A stretch of 64,000 nt of DNA from Sedimentibacter sp. zth1 (GCF_017352195.1 NZ_CP071445.1:620001-684000); one strand, 5' to 3'; positions 26,408-35,793 are shown, counted from the first letter of the stretch. Notes: generated from the letters alone by a model not told the origin. A program made the numbers and translations.

Positions 26408-26947
26408 ATGTTCAATAAAAAAATAAAATCAACAATTCTTTTTACTTTAATAGTTCATACTGTTTTTTTGCTAAGTGGGTGTTCTGAACAAAATATATCA
26501 GAAGAGGAATATGAACAACTACTATCACAAAACATACAGCTGGTTTCAGAACTGGAAAATATAAAAGAAACCGATAATAAAAAAGAAACAATCAACACGA
26601 TGGTAACTGGTCACTTTGTAGCAAATGTGCGACAGCTTAGTCCTGATTACTGTTTAGATGATTTTACACCAACAGTTGCTGTGCTTACTTGTTTTCAAGA
26701 TTATCCCTTTATGGTACATATAGGTGAGGAAATGGCTTCTCAATTAGTTGTTGGAAAAAGTTACTATTTTGAAATTGTAGAAACAGAAATAGGAGAAATT
26801 CTTAAAACAGATTTTGATAAGCATTTTCTTTCAATTAATGCAGCATTCGCCCAATATAATCTTAAAATAAAAAATTTTAGAACTCCAAGTGAAAATGAAT
26901 GTGGAATAGTATCTACTTTTATTACTTATGAAGAAATAACTAAATAA
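26408..26947 (+). CDS. Lipoprotein of unknown function
   Basis: This 179-aa lipoprotein has a lysine-rich N-terminus, a hydrophobic core and the lipobox LSGC (Cys at about residue 25). A short coiled-coil stretch follows (EEEYEQLLSQNIQLVSELENIKE), then a compact domain with MVTGHFVANVRQLSPDYC. I start at ATG 26408; AAAGGTG lies at 26390-26396. The leader at 26353-26393 shares the block TAATATTAATAAAAGAA with that of the transglutaminase-like gene. No family recognised. Confidence 0.65.
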   Translation: MFNKKIKSTILFTLIVHTVFLLSGCSEQNISEEEYEQLLSQNIQLVSELENIKETDNKKETINTMVTGHFVANVRQLSPDYCLDDFTPTVAVLTCFQDYPFMVHIGEEMASQLVVGKSYYFEIVETEIGEILKTDFDKHFLSINAAFAQYNLKIKNFRTPSENECGIVSTFITYEEITK

Positions 26948-26987
26948 AATAAGAATAATCTATATAATTTAATATTAATAAAGCATA

Positions 26988-27015
26988 AAGAGGCTATTAA
27001 AAATAGTCTTTTTTA
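26988..27015 (+). terminator. Terminator after lipoprotein gene
   Basis: AGGCTATT pairs with AATAGTCT (one G-T pair) around a short A loop and is followed by T6. Confidence 0.7.
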
Positions 27016-27150
27016 TTGCATTAAAAATAGATTAAGTGTCAAAACAAAAATAAATATTATAATTTCATGGAACTTTATTATTTTCTCTTCGTCTAAAAAA
27101 GTATGGTAAAAAAATAACCAAATTATTTATTCATAAGGAGATAAATTAAC

Positions 27151-27666
27151 ATGAAATTTAAAAAAATTGTTTTAGGATTAGTAATAGCGGCTTTAGCATT
27201 TGGAGCAGTAGCATGTACAGACAAATCAAATGATACAAATATTGACAATGGTCAACAACAAGATAAAGAGGAAAAAGAATTAACTGGATCTTTAGAAGAA
27301 ATTATGACTTCTATATATGAAGGTATTGATGAAGAAATGCCAATGGTTGCAAATACAGTTTTAACTGAGGAAAATGTTGCATACTTTGCTGGTATCGAGA
27401 AACTAGATGGAAATGAAGGTTTAGCTTCTGAAGCAATGATTAATGCTAAAGCACACTCAGTAGTTCTTGTAAAAGCTAAAGAAGGCACTGATATTGAAGC
27501 TTTAAAAAAAGAAATGAAAGAGAAAGTTGATCCAAGAAAATGGATTTGCGTTGGAGTTGAAAGAGAAGAAATTATAGTTGATAATATTGGAAATACAGTT
27601 ATATTAATTATAGATGATCAAGTAGCTTATAAAATTCATGAAAGTTTCTTAGCATTAGGAAAATAA
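27151..27666 (+). CDS. DUF4358 family lipoprotein
   Basis: This 171-aa lipoprotein has a signal sequence with lipobox VAC (Cys at residue 22) and an acidic linker. The DUF4358 domain follows, with SLEEIMTSIYEGI, VVLVKAKEGTDIE, RKWICVGVE and GNTVILIIDD. These proteins usually accompany DHHW and MBOAT acyltransferase genes in Clostridia, pointing to an extracytoplasmic acyl-transfer assembly; that is inferred. AAGGAG precedes the ATG. The next gene starts 8 bases after the stop, so the pair is an operon. Confidence 0.82.
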   Translation: MKFKKIVLGLVIAALAFGAVACTDKSNDTNIDNGQQQDKEEKELTGSLEEIMTSIYEGIDEEMPMVANTVLTEENVAYFAGIEKLDGNEGLASEAMINAKAHSVVLVKAKEGTDIEALKKEMKEKVDPRKWICVGVEREEIIVDNIGNTVILIIDDQVAYKIHESFLALGK

Positions 27667-27674
27667 TTAGGGAA

Positions 27675-28616
27675 ATGAAACTAAATAGAAAAGTATTTAT
27701 TCCTATTTTATTAGTTGCTTTAATAATTATAATGGGAATTACACAAGCAAGTAATATTAAAAGAATGTATTTGAATATTATCAAAAAGCCTGACGAAAAT
27801 GGAATGTATACTTACAATGATAATTATTTTAAATCAATATATCCATTAAATGATAAGTCAGTTTTAAGGTTTTCGAACAAGCTAAATACCTTATATGACA
27901 CTTTTTTGTCTGATGATATGAATGTATATTATGCTATCATCCCTGATAAAACATATTATGATAAAGACTCTATGTATAAGACTTTAGATTATGATAAAAT
28001 GATTGAAATGTTAAATCAAAATATAGATAATATAGAGTATATTGACTTGAAAGATTCATTAAACTTAAATGATTACTTTAAAACAGATAATCATTGGAAG
28101 CAAGATAAAATATTTGATGCTTTAAATAAATTAGGAGAAACTTTAGGGTTTACTATTGATAAATCTAATTTTGAAGAAAACTCTTATGATTCATTTGTTG
28201 GTATGTATAAAAACTATATTAATGACTCAAAAGTTAAAGAAGAGTTGGTATACATGTTTAATAAATATATAGATAATGCATTTGTAGATAATTATCAAAA
28301 CAATGATTTCCATAGTATATATGATGTTGAAAAGCTAAATTCGGAAATACCTTATGATATATACTTATCAGGTGCAACACCATTTGTTACAGTAACAAAT
28401 AAGCTTGCTAAAACTGACAAAGAACTTATAATATTTAGAGATTCTTTTTCAAGTAGCTTAACACCACTTATAATAAGTGAGTATAGTAAAATTACTCTGA
28501 TTGATTTAAGATATATGATGAGTACTGTGCTAAATGATTTTATAGAATTTGATAATCAAGATGTACTTTTCTTGTATAGCTCAGCAGTAGTTAATAATAG
28601 TACAATGTTAAAATAA
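27675..28616 (+). CDS. DHHW family protein (AlgX/SGNH-hydrolase-like)
   Basis: This 313-aa protein is anchored by an N-terminal membrane segment (about residues 8-26). The domain resembles AlgJ/AlgX-type SGNH hydrolases: YAIIPDKTYYD, then TDNHWKQD in place of the DHHW motif, and FRDSFSSSLTPLI with the probable Ser nucleophile. Such proteins act with an MBOAT membrane acyltransferase to acetylate cell-surface polymers, but no MBOAT gene is present here. It is coupled to the DUF4358 gene; AGGGAA precedes the ATG. Confidence 0.8.
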   Translation: MKLNRKVFIPILLVALIIIMGITQASNIKRMYLNIIKKPDENGMYTYNDNYFKSIYPLNDKSVLRFSNKLNTLYDTFLSDDMNVYYAIIPDKTYYDKDSMYKTLDYDKMIEMLNQNIDNIEYIDLKDSLNLNDYFKTDNHWKQDKIFDALNKLGETLGFTIDKSNFEENSYDSFVGMYKNYINDSKVKEELVYMFNKYIDNAFVDNYQNNDFHSIYDVEKLNSEIPYDIYLSGATPFVTVTNKLAKTDKELIIFRDSFSSSLTPLIISEYSKITLIDLRYMMSTVLNDFIEFDNQDVLFLYSSAVVNNSTMLK

Positions 28617-28624
28617 CATCTATT

Positions 28625-28655
28625 AGAAGATAATTAAGGTTATCTTCTTTTTTTC
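28625..28655 (+). terminator. Terminator after DHHW gene
   Basis: AGAAGATAA (28625-28633), loop TTAAGG and TTATCTTCT, then a T-run. The stretch 28656-28898 has a TATAAT-like promoter near 28760 and no recognisable RNA element. Confidence 0.85.
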
Positions 28656-28898
28656 GTTTAAGAAAGCTTAAAAGTATGACATTACGTAATTATGTATTAA
28701 TTATTTTTGGTGTTTTTTTGAGCTAATATAAATTTATTTACTATTATGGCAATTAATGTTATAATATTGTTATAAGGAGAATAAATAAGATACATTATTA
28801 AGAAATGACAACATAAAATATTAAAGGTGCAAATTTTCTATGTGCTAAAGAAAAAGCAGTATTTTGGTATTTAGAATTTTAATAAAATGGAGGTAAAA

Positions 28899-29672
28899 AT
28901 GATAAGTAAAAATGATTTTCCTATATTAGAATTTGATTCTAATAAAAATTCAAAAATAAATCCATCTAGCATTATAGCTAAAAAAGATGTTCCAAAATGT
29001 TGTGTTATAACGTTTTTTGGTGATGTAATTGAGCAAATGCTTAAAAATGATAGACTAAAGCAAATAGGAACCTTTGCTACAACATCTATACGTCTACCAA
29101 TTTATGAAACAGAATATTCTGGTAAAAGAATTGGTATTATTGCAGGTTTTTTAGGAGCTGCTGGTTCAGCTGGACAACTAGAAGAATTAATTGCAATGGG
29201 ATTCAAGAAATTTATCGTTTGTGGTGGTGCTGGAGTATTACAAAAGGGTATTCAGGTTGGACATTTAGTAGTTCCATATTCAGCTATTAGAGATGAAGGT
29301 CTTTCATATCATTATTTAGAACCTTCAAGAGAGGTAGAATGTGATTTTGACGTACTTGATGTAATTGAAAATCAACTTAGTACTGATAATATACCATATA
29401 TAAAAGCAAAAACTTGGACTACAGATGCATTTTATAGAGAAACAGAAGATAAAGTTAAGCTTAGGGTGTCTGAAGGTTGTGTGACTGTAGAAATGGAAGC
29501 TGCGGCATTTTTTGCAATATCAAAATTTAGAGGTGTAAAACTAGGTCTAGTTCTTTATGGTGGTGATGATTTAAGCGGTGTAGAATGGGATTCACGCAAA
29601 TGGAATAGTAGAGAAAACATAAGAAAAAATCTTGTTGAATTATCATTTAAGATTTGTCTGAAGCTAAAATAA
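28899..29672 (+). CDS. Nucleoside phosphorylase family protein
   Basis: This 257-aa cytoplasmic enzyme of the PNP/UDP superfamily cleaves nucleosides with phosphate for salvage. Seen: GFLGAAGSAGQLEEL (phosphate site), FIVCGGAGVLQKG, and the diagnostic VEMEAAAFFAIS, where Glu contacts ribose. The 60-residue N-terminal lead and GDDLSGVEWDSRKW near the end mark an uncharacterised subgroup. GGAGGT at 28889-28894 overlaps in-frame ATG 28887, so I prefer ATG 28899. It is followed by a strong hairpin. Confidence 0.82.
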   Translation: MISKNDFPILEFDSNKNSKINPSSIIAKKDVPKCCVITFFGDVIEQMLKNDRLKQIGTFATTSIRLPIYETEYSGKRIGIIAGFLGAAGSAGQLEELIAMGFKKFIVCGGAGVLQKGIQVGHLVVPYSAIRDEGLSYHYLEPSREVECDFDVLDVIENQLSTDNIPYIKAKTWTTDAFYRETEDKVKLRVSEGCVTVEMEAAAFFAISKFRGVKLGLVLYGGDDLSGVEWDSRKWNSRENIRKNLVELSFKICLKLK

Positions 29673-29710
29673 TTGGATTAAAACATTGTTTTAATCCAAT
29701 TATTTTGATT
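29671..29710 (+). terminator. Terminator after nucleoside phosphorylase
   Basis: A 14-bp perfect stem (AATTGGATTAAAAC / GTTTTAATCCAATT) has a 3-base loop and is followed by a T-rich tract. It overlaps the gene's last codon. Confidence 0.82.
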
Positions 29711-29764
29711 TTAGATATTTAAATAAATAAGAAACATATTTATAGATTGAGAGGTACTTATAAA

Positions 29765-31381
29765 ATGTTAAATATCAAAATGCCTAAACACGTAAAAAAA
29801 TACTGTGCAATTTCTGTAATAGTATATTTAATAATTAATATATTGAGTAAAATATCGCCTATTATTATGAAACAAATAATAGATGTTGCAATTCCATGTA
29901 AAGATATGAAATTAGTATTTAATATGATTATTACATTTACTTGTTTACCAATAATTGTTACTACGTCAGATGTTTTTTACTTCAAATATATAAATAAAAA
30001 AATATGGGAAAATGCATTGGAAGTAAACTTTAGAGTTTTTAAAAAAATTATGCGTCAACCTATAAACTATTTCATAGAAAATAATCATGGGGATTTAATG
30101 AATTTGTATAAAAGTGATATTACACAGTTGTATTCATACTTTTTGGTTGAATTACCAAAATTAATATCAGGTGGTATTGTGGCCATAGTACTTCTTATTT
30201 ATTTGTTTACAATAAGTCCGATTATATTTTATATAGAACTTATATCTATTCCATTAATTATATTACCAACAAAAAAAATATTTGCTAAAGTAAAAAATCT
30301 TTCGAAAAACATATTTTCTAGTAATGGGAAAAGAATTGGTATTGTGAATGAGACATTATTGAAAAATAAGCTAGTTAAAGTAAATAATTTAGAAAAAATG
30401 CAAGAAGATAAATTATTAGAATCGCATAATGATTTGATTACTTCATGGAAAAAAATATTTGTATATGATTTATTAACGTCAAGTTGGACAAACTCTTTTG
30501 TTGCTCCATTGCTTTTGGCTTTTGCCTTCATATATTCAGCAAATATGGTTATAAAAGGAGAAATGACTATAGGAAGTTTAATTATTATTATATCTTATTT
30601 ACCAATAATAAATTCTTTTTTAGGCTCATTAGCTTCTACTAATATTAGGTTAGCTCAAAAAAACGAAGAGTTTATAAAAGTTATGGAAATGTCAAAAGAG
30701 CAAACAAATATATCAAAAGAATGTATATGTATTAAAGATATAAACAGTGTAAAATTAAATAATTTAAGCTTTGGATATAACGTTAATGAATGTTTATTTA
30801 ATTCCATAAATCTTACACTAAATAAAGGTGAAGTATTGTGTATTAAAGGTGCGAATGGGAGTGGAAAATCTACTTTAATTGATTTAATGTTGGGACTATA
30901 TAAACCTCTTTCAGGATGCATTGTTATTAATGAAAATAGTTTGGATAGCTTAGATAAAAAAGCATACTATGAAAATATTTCTTATGTTATGCAAGACGTA
31001 GAGATTTTTTCTGATTCAATACGAAATAGTTTTAAAGTTTATAACCACAACATTACAGATGAGAAAATATATGAATATTTAAAATGTGTAAATTTAGACC
31101 AAGTAATTCTTAATTCAAAAGATGGTTTGGATACTAAAGTAAGTTTAAAAGCGGATAACTTATCTGGTGGAGAAAAAAGAAAACTATTTTTAGCTTTAGC
31201 TCTAACTAAAAATGCAAATTTAATTATCTTGGATGAGGTAACACAAAATTTAGATGATATTTCAATTAAGATAATACACAATACATTAGAAAATATAAAA
31301 CAAAAAGGAAACAAAATAATAATTATTATTACGCATGATGAATATCTAAATGATTTAGCAGATAAATTTTTGAAATTATAA
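29765..31381 (+). CDS. ABC exporter half-transporter (fused membrane and ATPase domains)
   Basis: This 538-aa half-transporter has six membrane segments within about residues 10-300 and an ATPase domain from about 325. The nucleotide-binding motifs are Walker A GANGSGKST, signature LSGGEKRKL and Walker B LIILDEVT, with D-loop sequence QNLDD. The catalytic Glu is present, so a homodimer could be active. Its type matches peptide, bacteriocin or lipid exporters; no peptidase C39 domain is present. I start at ATG 29765, since GAGAGGT lies at 29749-29755. It stands alone, without a partner subunit. Confidence 0.85.
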   Translation: MLNIKMPKHVKKYCAISVIVYLIINILSKISPIIMKQIIDVAIPCKDMKLVFNMIITFTCLPIIVTTSDVFYFKYINKKIWENALEVNFRVFKKIMRQPINYFIENNHGDLMNLYKSDITQLYSYFLVELPKLISGGIVAIVLLIYLFTISPIIFYIELISIPLIILPTKKIFAKVKNLSKNIFSSNGKRIGIVNETLLKNKLVKVNNLEKMQEDKLLESHNDLITSWKKIFVYDLLTSSWTNSFVAPLLLAFAFIYSANMVIKGEMTIGSLIIIISYLPIINSFLGSLASTNIRLAQKNEEFIKVMEMSKEQTNISKECICIKDINSVKLNNLSFGYNVNECLFNSINLTLNKGEVLCIKGANGSGKSTLIDLMLGLYKPLSGCIVINENSLDSLDKKAYYENISYVMQDVEIFSDSIRNSFKVYNHNITDEKIYEYLKCVNLDQVILNSKDGLDTKVSLKADNLSGGEKRKLFLALALTKNANLIILDEVTQNLDDISIKIIHNTLENIKQKGNKIIIIITHDEYLNDLADKFLKL

Positions 31382-31394
31382 AAATCAAATATAG

Positions 31395-31571
31395 CTTAGA
31401 ATAGGGATTTTATATACTATTTGGTTTTGGGGTGGATATAGCCGTCATAATGATTTATATCGTCAAGTGTTTGATAAAGAAGGGAATATTCTTGATGAAG
31501 AATTTATTATAAGTAATTCTGCAATTATGATGTACTCACCGTTTTTATCCGATACATCTACCAACAACTGA
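31395..31571 (+). pseudogene. Unidentified coding remnant
   Basis: A 58-codon open stretch without a start codon reads IWFWGGYSRHNDLYRQVFDKEGNILDEEFI-type sequence, with amino-acid composition typical of a real protein. It stops at TGA 31569 and is followed by promoter-like AT-rich DNA. No family assigned. Resemblance to repeats of the W...Q.FD..G type in surface proteins is only suggestive. Confidence 0.35.
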
Positions 31572-31670
31572 TAATGAGTATAATTTATAGAAATTAAATT
31601 GAAAATTGAATTTTTGTATGTTACGATTATAGAATGAAGATTATTTATTTTAGGAAATAGAGGAATATTT

Positions 31671-32507
31671 ATGGAAGTATTAAAGTTAGAAAATGGGTTT
31701 AATGAAGAAGCAAAGAATTTGCTTAATATTAACTCAAACTATATTATTGCTTTTAATGATGCAGATAATTTCTATGCTGCATATAAAGGTAATTATTTAA
31801 TAGGAATTGGTTCATTATGGAAAAACAAGATGCATCCATACAGACAATATATCAGTATAGTTGTAGATGAAACCGAAAGAAATAAAGGATATGGAACTAA
31901 GATATTTGAATACTTAAAGCATAAAACTAAATTGCAAAAGTTTCAAACTGCTTTTGATTCGTGTAATGTTGGTGCACTCTCATTTGCAAAACACTGTGGT
32001 TTCTACTTGGCACGAAAGTGTTATTGTTATGAAGTAACAAAAACAGAGCTAAAGTCTTTAGACGTTATGTCACTTAAAGATGAAATATATGTAGTAGACG
32101 ATTTAATTGATAACGAAAAGTTATTTTCTATGATAAAACAGGATTATGAATGTAAACATATAAACGTAAATCCTATGGCTAAGGATATTTCAAAAGAGTA
32201 TTTTATAAATACAATTAAATCTGGAATGTTATTGAGTGACAGTTATGTATTAGTAAAGAATCAAGAGATTGAAGCATACTTTATTGCATATAAATCAGAT
32301 GATAAAGTAGTAGCTATGGGGTATACCGGAACACGTGTTAGCAAAGAAAAATATCGTTCATTTTTATATGATATTATTTGCAGGTTGTTTTCTAAATATG
32401 ATGTCTTAGAATTAGAAATTGATGGTTGTGATGAAGATGCCATGTTTTTGGGAAAGTTGTTTTCAAAAAAACCTATTGATTCATGGGATGCATATTTAAG
32501 AGACTAG
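31671..32507 (+). CDS. GNAT acetyltransferase with C-terminal extension, possibly two GNAT domains
   Basis: This 278-aa protein has a first GNAT domain (about residues 1-135), with ISIVVDETERNKGYGTKIFEYL as acetyl-CoA site and NVGALSFAKHCGF as motif B. The second half (140-278) also looks GNAT-like (YFIAYKSDDKVVAMGYTGTRVS, then FLGKLFSKKPIDSWDAYL) but its CoA-binding site is degenerate. AGAGGA precedes the ATG. Substrate unknown. Confidence 0.78.
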   Translation: MEVLKLENGFNEEAKNLLNINSNYIIAFNDADNFYAAYKGNYLIGIGSLWKNKMHPYRQYISIVVDETERNKGYGTKIFEYLKHKTKLQKFQTAFDSCNVGALSFAKHCGFYLARKCYCYEVTKTELKSLDVMSLKDEIYVVDDLIDNEKLFSMIKQDYECKHINVNPMAKDISKEYFINTIKSGMLLSDSYVLVKNQEIEAYFIAYKSDDKVVAMGYTGTRVSKEKYRSFLYDIICRLFSKYDVLELEIDGCDEDAMFLGKLFSKKPIDSWDAYLRD

Positions 32508-32656
32508 AAATGAAGAACATATAAAGCAAGTCAATAGTTATAAATAATTTATTTTATAAAGGATGTTAAAAATGTATTCAAAGCAAGAATTATTTCAGAT
32601 ATAAAAACTATTTGTTTATATGAATGAGTAACACTGATGAAAGGAAGATACGAACA

Positions 32657-33121
32657 ATGAATTTTTTTGAGGAAAGTATGCAGGTCATGAATGAATTATA
32701 TGGACATGATGTTGCAATGCCGTTGGCTACTGTCAATGGCGAAAAAGCTAATTTGAGAGTAGTAAATGCTTATTATAAAGATAAAGCATTCTACATTACT
32801 ACATATGCGTTGAGCAATAAAATGAAAGAAATCAAGCTTAATCCATACGTTGCAATTAATCATAATTTATTTGTGGCACATGGCGTAGGTGAGAATATTG
32901 GAAACCCACTTGACGAAACAAACAAAGCGTTGCGTGAAGAACTGAGGCATGCATTTTGTGCATTTTATGATAAACATGTAGATGAGAATGATAAAAATAC
33001 CTGTATTTTAAAAATCAAATTAACCGATGCACTTGTTTTCGCACATGATTTTAAATATTTTATTGATTTTGATAAAGAAATAGCAACAAGGAAAAAATGT
33101 GTTGTTGATATTGTTTTCTAA
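32657..33121 (+). CDS. Pyridoxamine 5'-phosphate oxidase-like flavin-binding protein
   Basis: This 154-aa protein has a split-barrel flavin-binding fold: MPLATVNGEKANLRVVNAYYKDKAFYITT, then KMKEIKLNPYVAIN, the typical strand and NP motif of the family. It probably binds FMN, F420 or haem; the reaction is unknown. AAGGAAG (32641-32647) supports ATG 32657. The upstream stretch 32560-32600 has an abortive 10-codon frame after AAAGGATG, perhaps the stub of another gene. Confidence 0.75.
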   Translation: MNFFEESMQVMNELYGHDVAMPLATVNGEKANLRVVNAYYKDKAFYITTYALSNKMKEIKLNPYVAINHNLFVAHGVGENIGNPLDETNKALREELRHAFCAFYDKHVDENDKNTCILKIKLTDALVFAHDFKYFIDFDKEIATRKKCVVDIVF

Positions 33122-33226
33122 TGAACAAAATGAGCAGAACACGAAATTATATAAATGTTGTGAGACTAATATTGGATAGAGACAGTAATTCAGACAATTG
33201 TAACCCTAGATGTGTGAGGTAAACTT

Positions 33227-34219
33227 ATGGTACAGATAGAAGTAAAAGATATATGTAAAAGTTATAAAACTTATTTTAAAGGAGAAAAATTAACTACATC
33301 TTTTAAAGGATTATTTCATAGAAAATACAAAATGGTAAAAGCTGTAAGCAATATTACTTTTTCCATAAATTCTGGCGAAATTTTAGGATTGGTTGGGCTT
33401 AACGGAGCTGGAAAAACAACGATTATTAAAATGATTTCTGGAATAGTAAAATCTGATAGTGGAAGTATAAAAATACTAAACGAGGATCCTTTTACTAAAA
33501 CAAACAACTATAGAAAAAGTGTGTCACTAGTAATGGGTCAAAAAGGACAATTAGATCGTGATTTAACAATTCTTGATTCAGTAAAGCTTTACTCTACAAT
33601 ATACTCTATAGATAAAAGCGTAGCATTAGAACGCTCTATGTCAATGGCAAAAGAGTTAAATTTTGATGTTAATGATTTAAATAAACAAGTTAGGCAACTT
33701 TCCTTAGGGCAAAGAATGAAAGGAGAGTTAATATTGTCTTTTTTGCATTTACCTAAGATTATTTTTTTAGATGAGCCTACTTTAGGATTAGATTTTATAA
33801 CACAAAAATCTATTAGAAATTATCTGAAAAAATACACAAAAAAGTATAATGCATCAATTCTTTTAACTAGTCATTATATCAACGATATTGAGGACTTATG
33901 TGATAATATTTACGTTATAGATCATGGAAAACAACTATATTATGGCTCAATTGAACAATTAAAGTTAAAGACTCCAATTCCTAAAAAAATAGAATTTAGA
34001 GCTACTCCTAGTGTTATTACTAATATAGAAGAAACTACTAATTTTTTTGTGCAAAAAAATAATGATATATATACTATTAGTTTTAGAAATGATCAGATGG
34101 CAGATATTATTCATTTGTTGGCAAATGCTAAAGAAGTTTTTAATATAAAATTTTCTGAAGATAGCTTAGATGTAATAATTGAGGAATTATATAAGGAGTT
34201 GGATAAGTCATATGTTTAA
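33227..34219 (+). CDS. ABC transporter ATPase (ABC-2 exporter type)
   Basis: This 330-aa ATPase has Walker A GLNGAGKTT, the signature-like LSLGQRMKGEL, Walker B IIFLDEPTLGLD and the H-loop LTSHY. It has an N-terminal extension of the type with a SFKGLFHRKYKMVKA insert and a C-terminal regulatory tail, resembling the subfamily that works with two ABC-2 (DUF990-like) permeases. Both permeases follow, the first overlapping by 8 bases. The cargo is unknown; drug or viologen export is known for relatives. Confidence 0.88.
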   Translation: MVQIEVKDICKSYKTYFKGEKLTTSFKGLFHRKYKMVKAVSNITFSINSGEILGLVGLNGAGKTTIIKMISGIVKSDSGSIKILNEDPFTKTNNYRKSVSLVMGQKGQLDRDLTILDSVKLYSTIYSIDKSVALERSMSMAKELNFDVNDLNKQVRQLSLGQRMKGELILSFLHLPKIIFLDEPTLGLDFITQKSIRNYLKKYTKKYNASILLTSHYINDIEDLCDNIYVIDHGKQLYYGSIEQLKLKTPIPKKIEFRATPSVITNIEETTNFFVQKNNDIYTISFRNDQMADIIHLLANAKEVFNIKFSEDSLDVIIEELYKELDKSYV

Positions 34220-35000
34220 GATCTTTATAGGGTATTGTGAAAATGCTATAAAAAAACTATTTATGTATAGAATTTTTATTATCTCAGAAATTGTTAATTC
34301 ATTGATTTTACCAATATTGCTGAATTTTTTTCTTTGGAAATCTATTATCAAATATAATTCAATAGGTTATAACTTACAGGAAATGATGTTATACATAATA
34401 GTCTCTAATATAATTTTATTATTTACGCAGATACATATTGAACATAATATAGAAGGCGATGTAAAAACGTATAAATTAGGTCAAAAACTACTACTACCAT
34501 TAAATTATACATTAAACCTTATATTAAACTTTGTTTCAGATAGTATTGTACGCTTTATTTTTATATATTTACCATTACTAATAATAATTTTATTTATATC
34601 TCCAAATGCAATAGTATTAGAAAGAGTTTTATATTTATTACCTACGATAATTGTTGCTTTTATTATTAATTCCTTATTTTCTTTAATAATTGGCTTTTTT
34701 TCATTTTGGACAACAGAGATATGGGGAATTGCTGCAGTTAGAAATTTAATTACGGGACTACTAACTGGCGCAGTTTTACCATTAGATATATTTCCAAAAA
34801 CAATTCAGGATATAATGTTATATACACCTTTTCCGTATATAACTTATATACCCACAAAAGTATTAATAGACAATAATTTTAATATAGAAATTATTAAAAA
34901 TGGGTTATTTATATCTACCCTATGGATTATTACTTTAACAATATTTATGTTAGTACTTAAAAATCGCGGTATGAAAAAATATACATCTAGTGGAGGTTAA
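34212..35000 (+). CDS. ABC-2 type permease, subunit 1
   Basis: This 262-aa membrane protein has about six hydrophobic segments. FPKTIQDIMLYTPFPYITYIP near residue 200 is the signature-like loop of the ABC-2 permease group that pairs with a second permease. I start at ATG 34212 (MFKIFIGYCENAIKKL); AAGGAG is at 34193-34198. It overlaps the ATPase gene by 8 bases and meets the next permease at the stop codon, so the three genes form one operon. Confidence 0.84.
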   Translation: MFKIFIGYCENAIKKLFMYRIFIISEIVNSLILPILLNFFLWKSIIKYNSIGYNLQEMMLYIIVSNIILLFTQIHIEHNIEGDVKTYKLGQKLLLPLNYTLNLILNFVSDSIVRFIFIYLPLLIIILFISPNAIVLERVLYLLPTIIVAFIINSLFSLIIGFFSFWTTEIWGIAAVRNLITGLLTGAVLPLDIFPKTIQDIMLYTPFPYITYIPTKVLIDNNFNIEIIKNGLFISTLWIITLTIFMLVLKNRGMKKYTSSGG

Positions 35001-35005
35001 TGAAA

Positions 35006-35764
35006 ATGATTAAAGAATCATTAGTATATGCTTTTAAAAAATCAACAATGTATAGAGCAAATATGATTAGTTGGTTTTTAGCTGATTTAGCTCTATATAT
35101 ATCAACATTTTTATGTTATTTTATTTTAGGTAAAAGTGTAAGCAATTTTGGTGGTTATAGTGCTAATGAAATTTTGTTATATATTTCGTGTTTCTTTCTG
35201 GTGAATAATATATATGCTATTTTCTTTTCTGAATCAGTTTCAAAATATGGCGGATCAATAATAAATGGGCTCTTAGATTATGAGTTGTTAAAGCCTAAAT
35301 CATTAGTAGTAAATTTTATTATTAAAAATATAAATTTTGCGCCAGCTCTTTCAACACCACTTCTGATGATATTAAATTATTATTGTTTGAAATTATGTAA
35401 TGCAAATATAAGCATTATATATATATTATCAATAATTTGTGGTTCGTTGACCATGGGTATAATGTTTTTTATAGTTTATAGTATTGCTTTATTTGGTATA
35501 AGGGCAGAAGCAATATCAAATATAGTGGTACAATTACTTACTATAGGTGAAAAACCAGATTCAGTATTTCCAAAAGCAATTCAAAATCTATTATTATATG
35601 TAATTCCTGTTTTTCTATTTAGTGCTTTACCTACAAGAATTGCTTTATGTAAAATTGATAGTTTAAATTTATTATGGATTTTTTTAGCACCTGTTATTTA
35701 TATTTTTATTTTGAAAGTAATTATGTCTCTAGGATTAAAAAAATATCAATCTGGAGTTGAATAG
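35006..35764 (+). CDS. ABC-2 type permease, subunit 2
   Basis: This 252-aa membrane protein has six hydrophobic segments. KPDSVFPKAIQNLLLYVIPVFLFS mirrors the same region of subunit 1, indicating paralogy. GGAGG at 34992-34996 sits 9 bases from ATG 35006; ATG 35000 (TAATG overlap) is also possible but only 3 bases from the site. It completes the exporter and is followed by a two-way terminator. Confidence 0.84.
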   Translation: MIKESLVYAFKKSTMYRANMISWFLADLALYISTFLCYFILGKSVSNFGGYSANEILLYISCFFLVNNIYAIFFSESVSKYGGSIINGLLDYELLKPKSLVVNFIIKNINFAPALSTPLLMILNYYCLKLCNANISIIYILSIICGSLTMGIMFFIVYSIALFGIRAEAISNIVVQLLTIGEKPDSVFPKAIQNLLLYVIPVFLFSALPTRIALCKIDSLNLLWIFLAPVIYIFILKVIMSLGLKKYQSGVE

Positions 35765-35793
35765 ACATAAATACACCAAATAATAATCTTATC

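Noticed and set aside
28656-28898. Possible purine riboswitch ahead of the nucleoside phosphorylase
   Set aside because: The conserved purine-aptamer core was not found; only AT-rich sequence with weak pairings is present.
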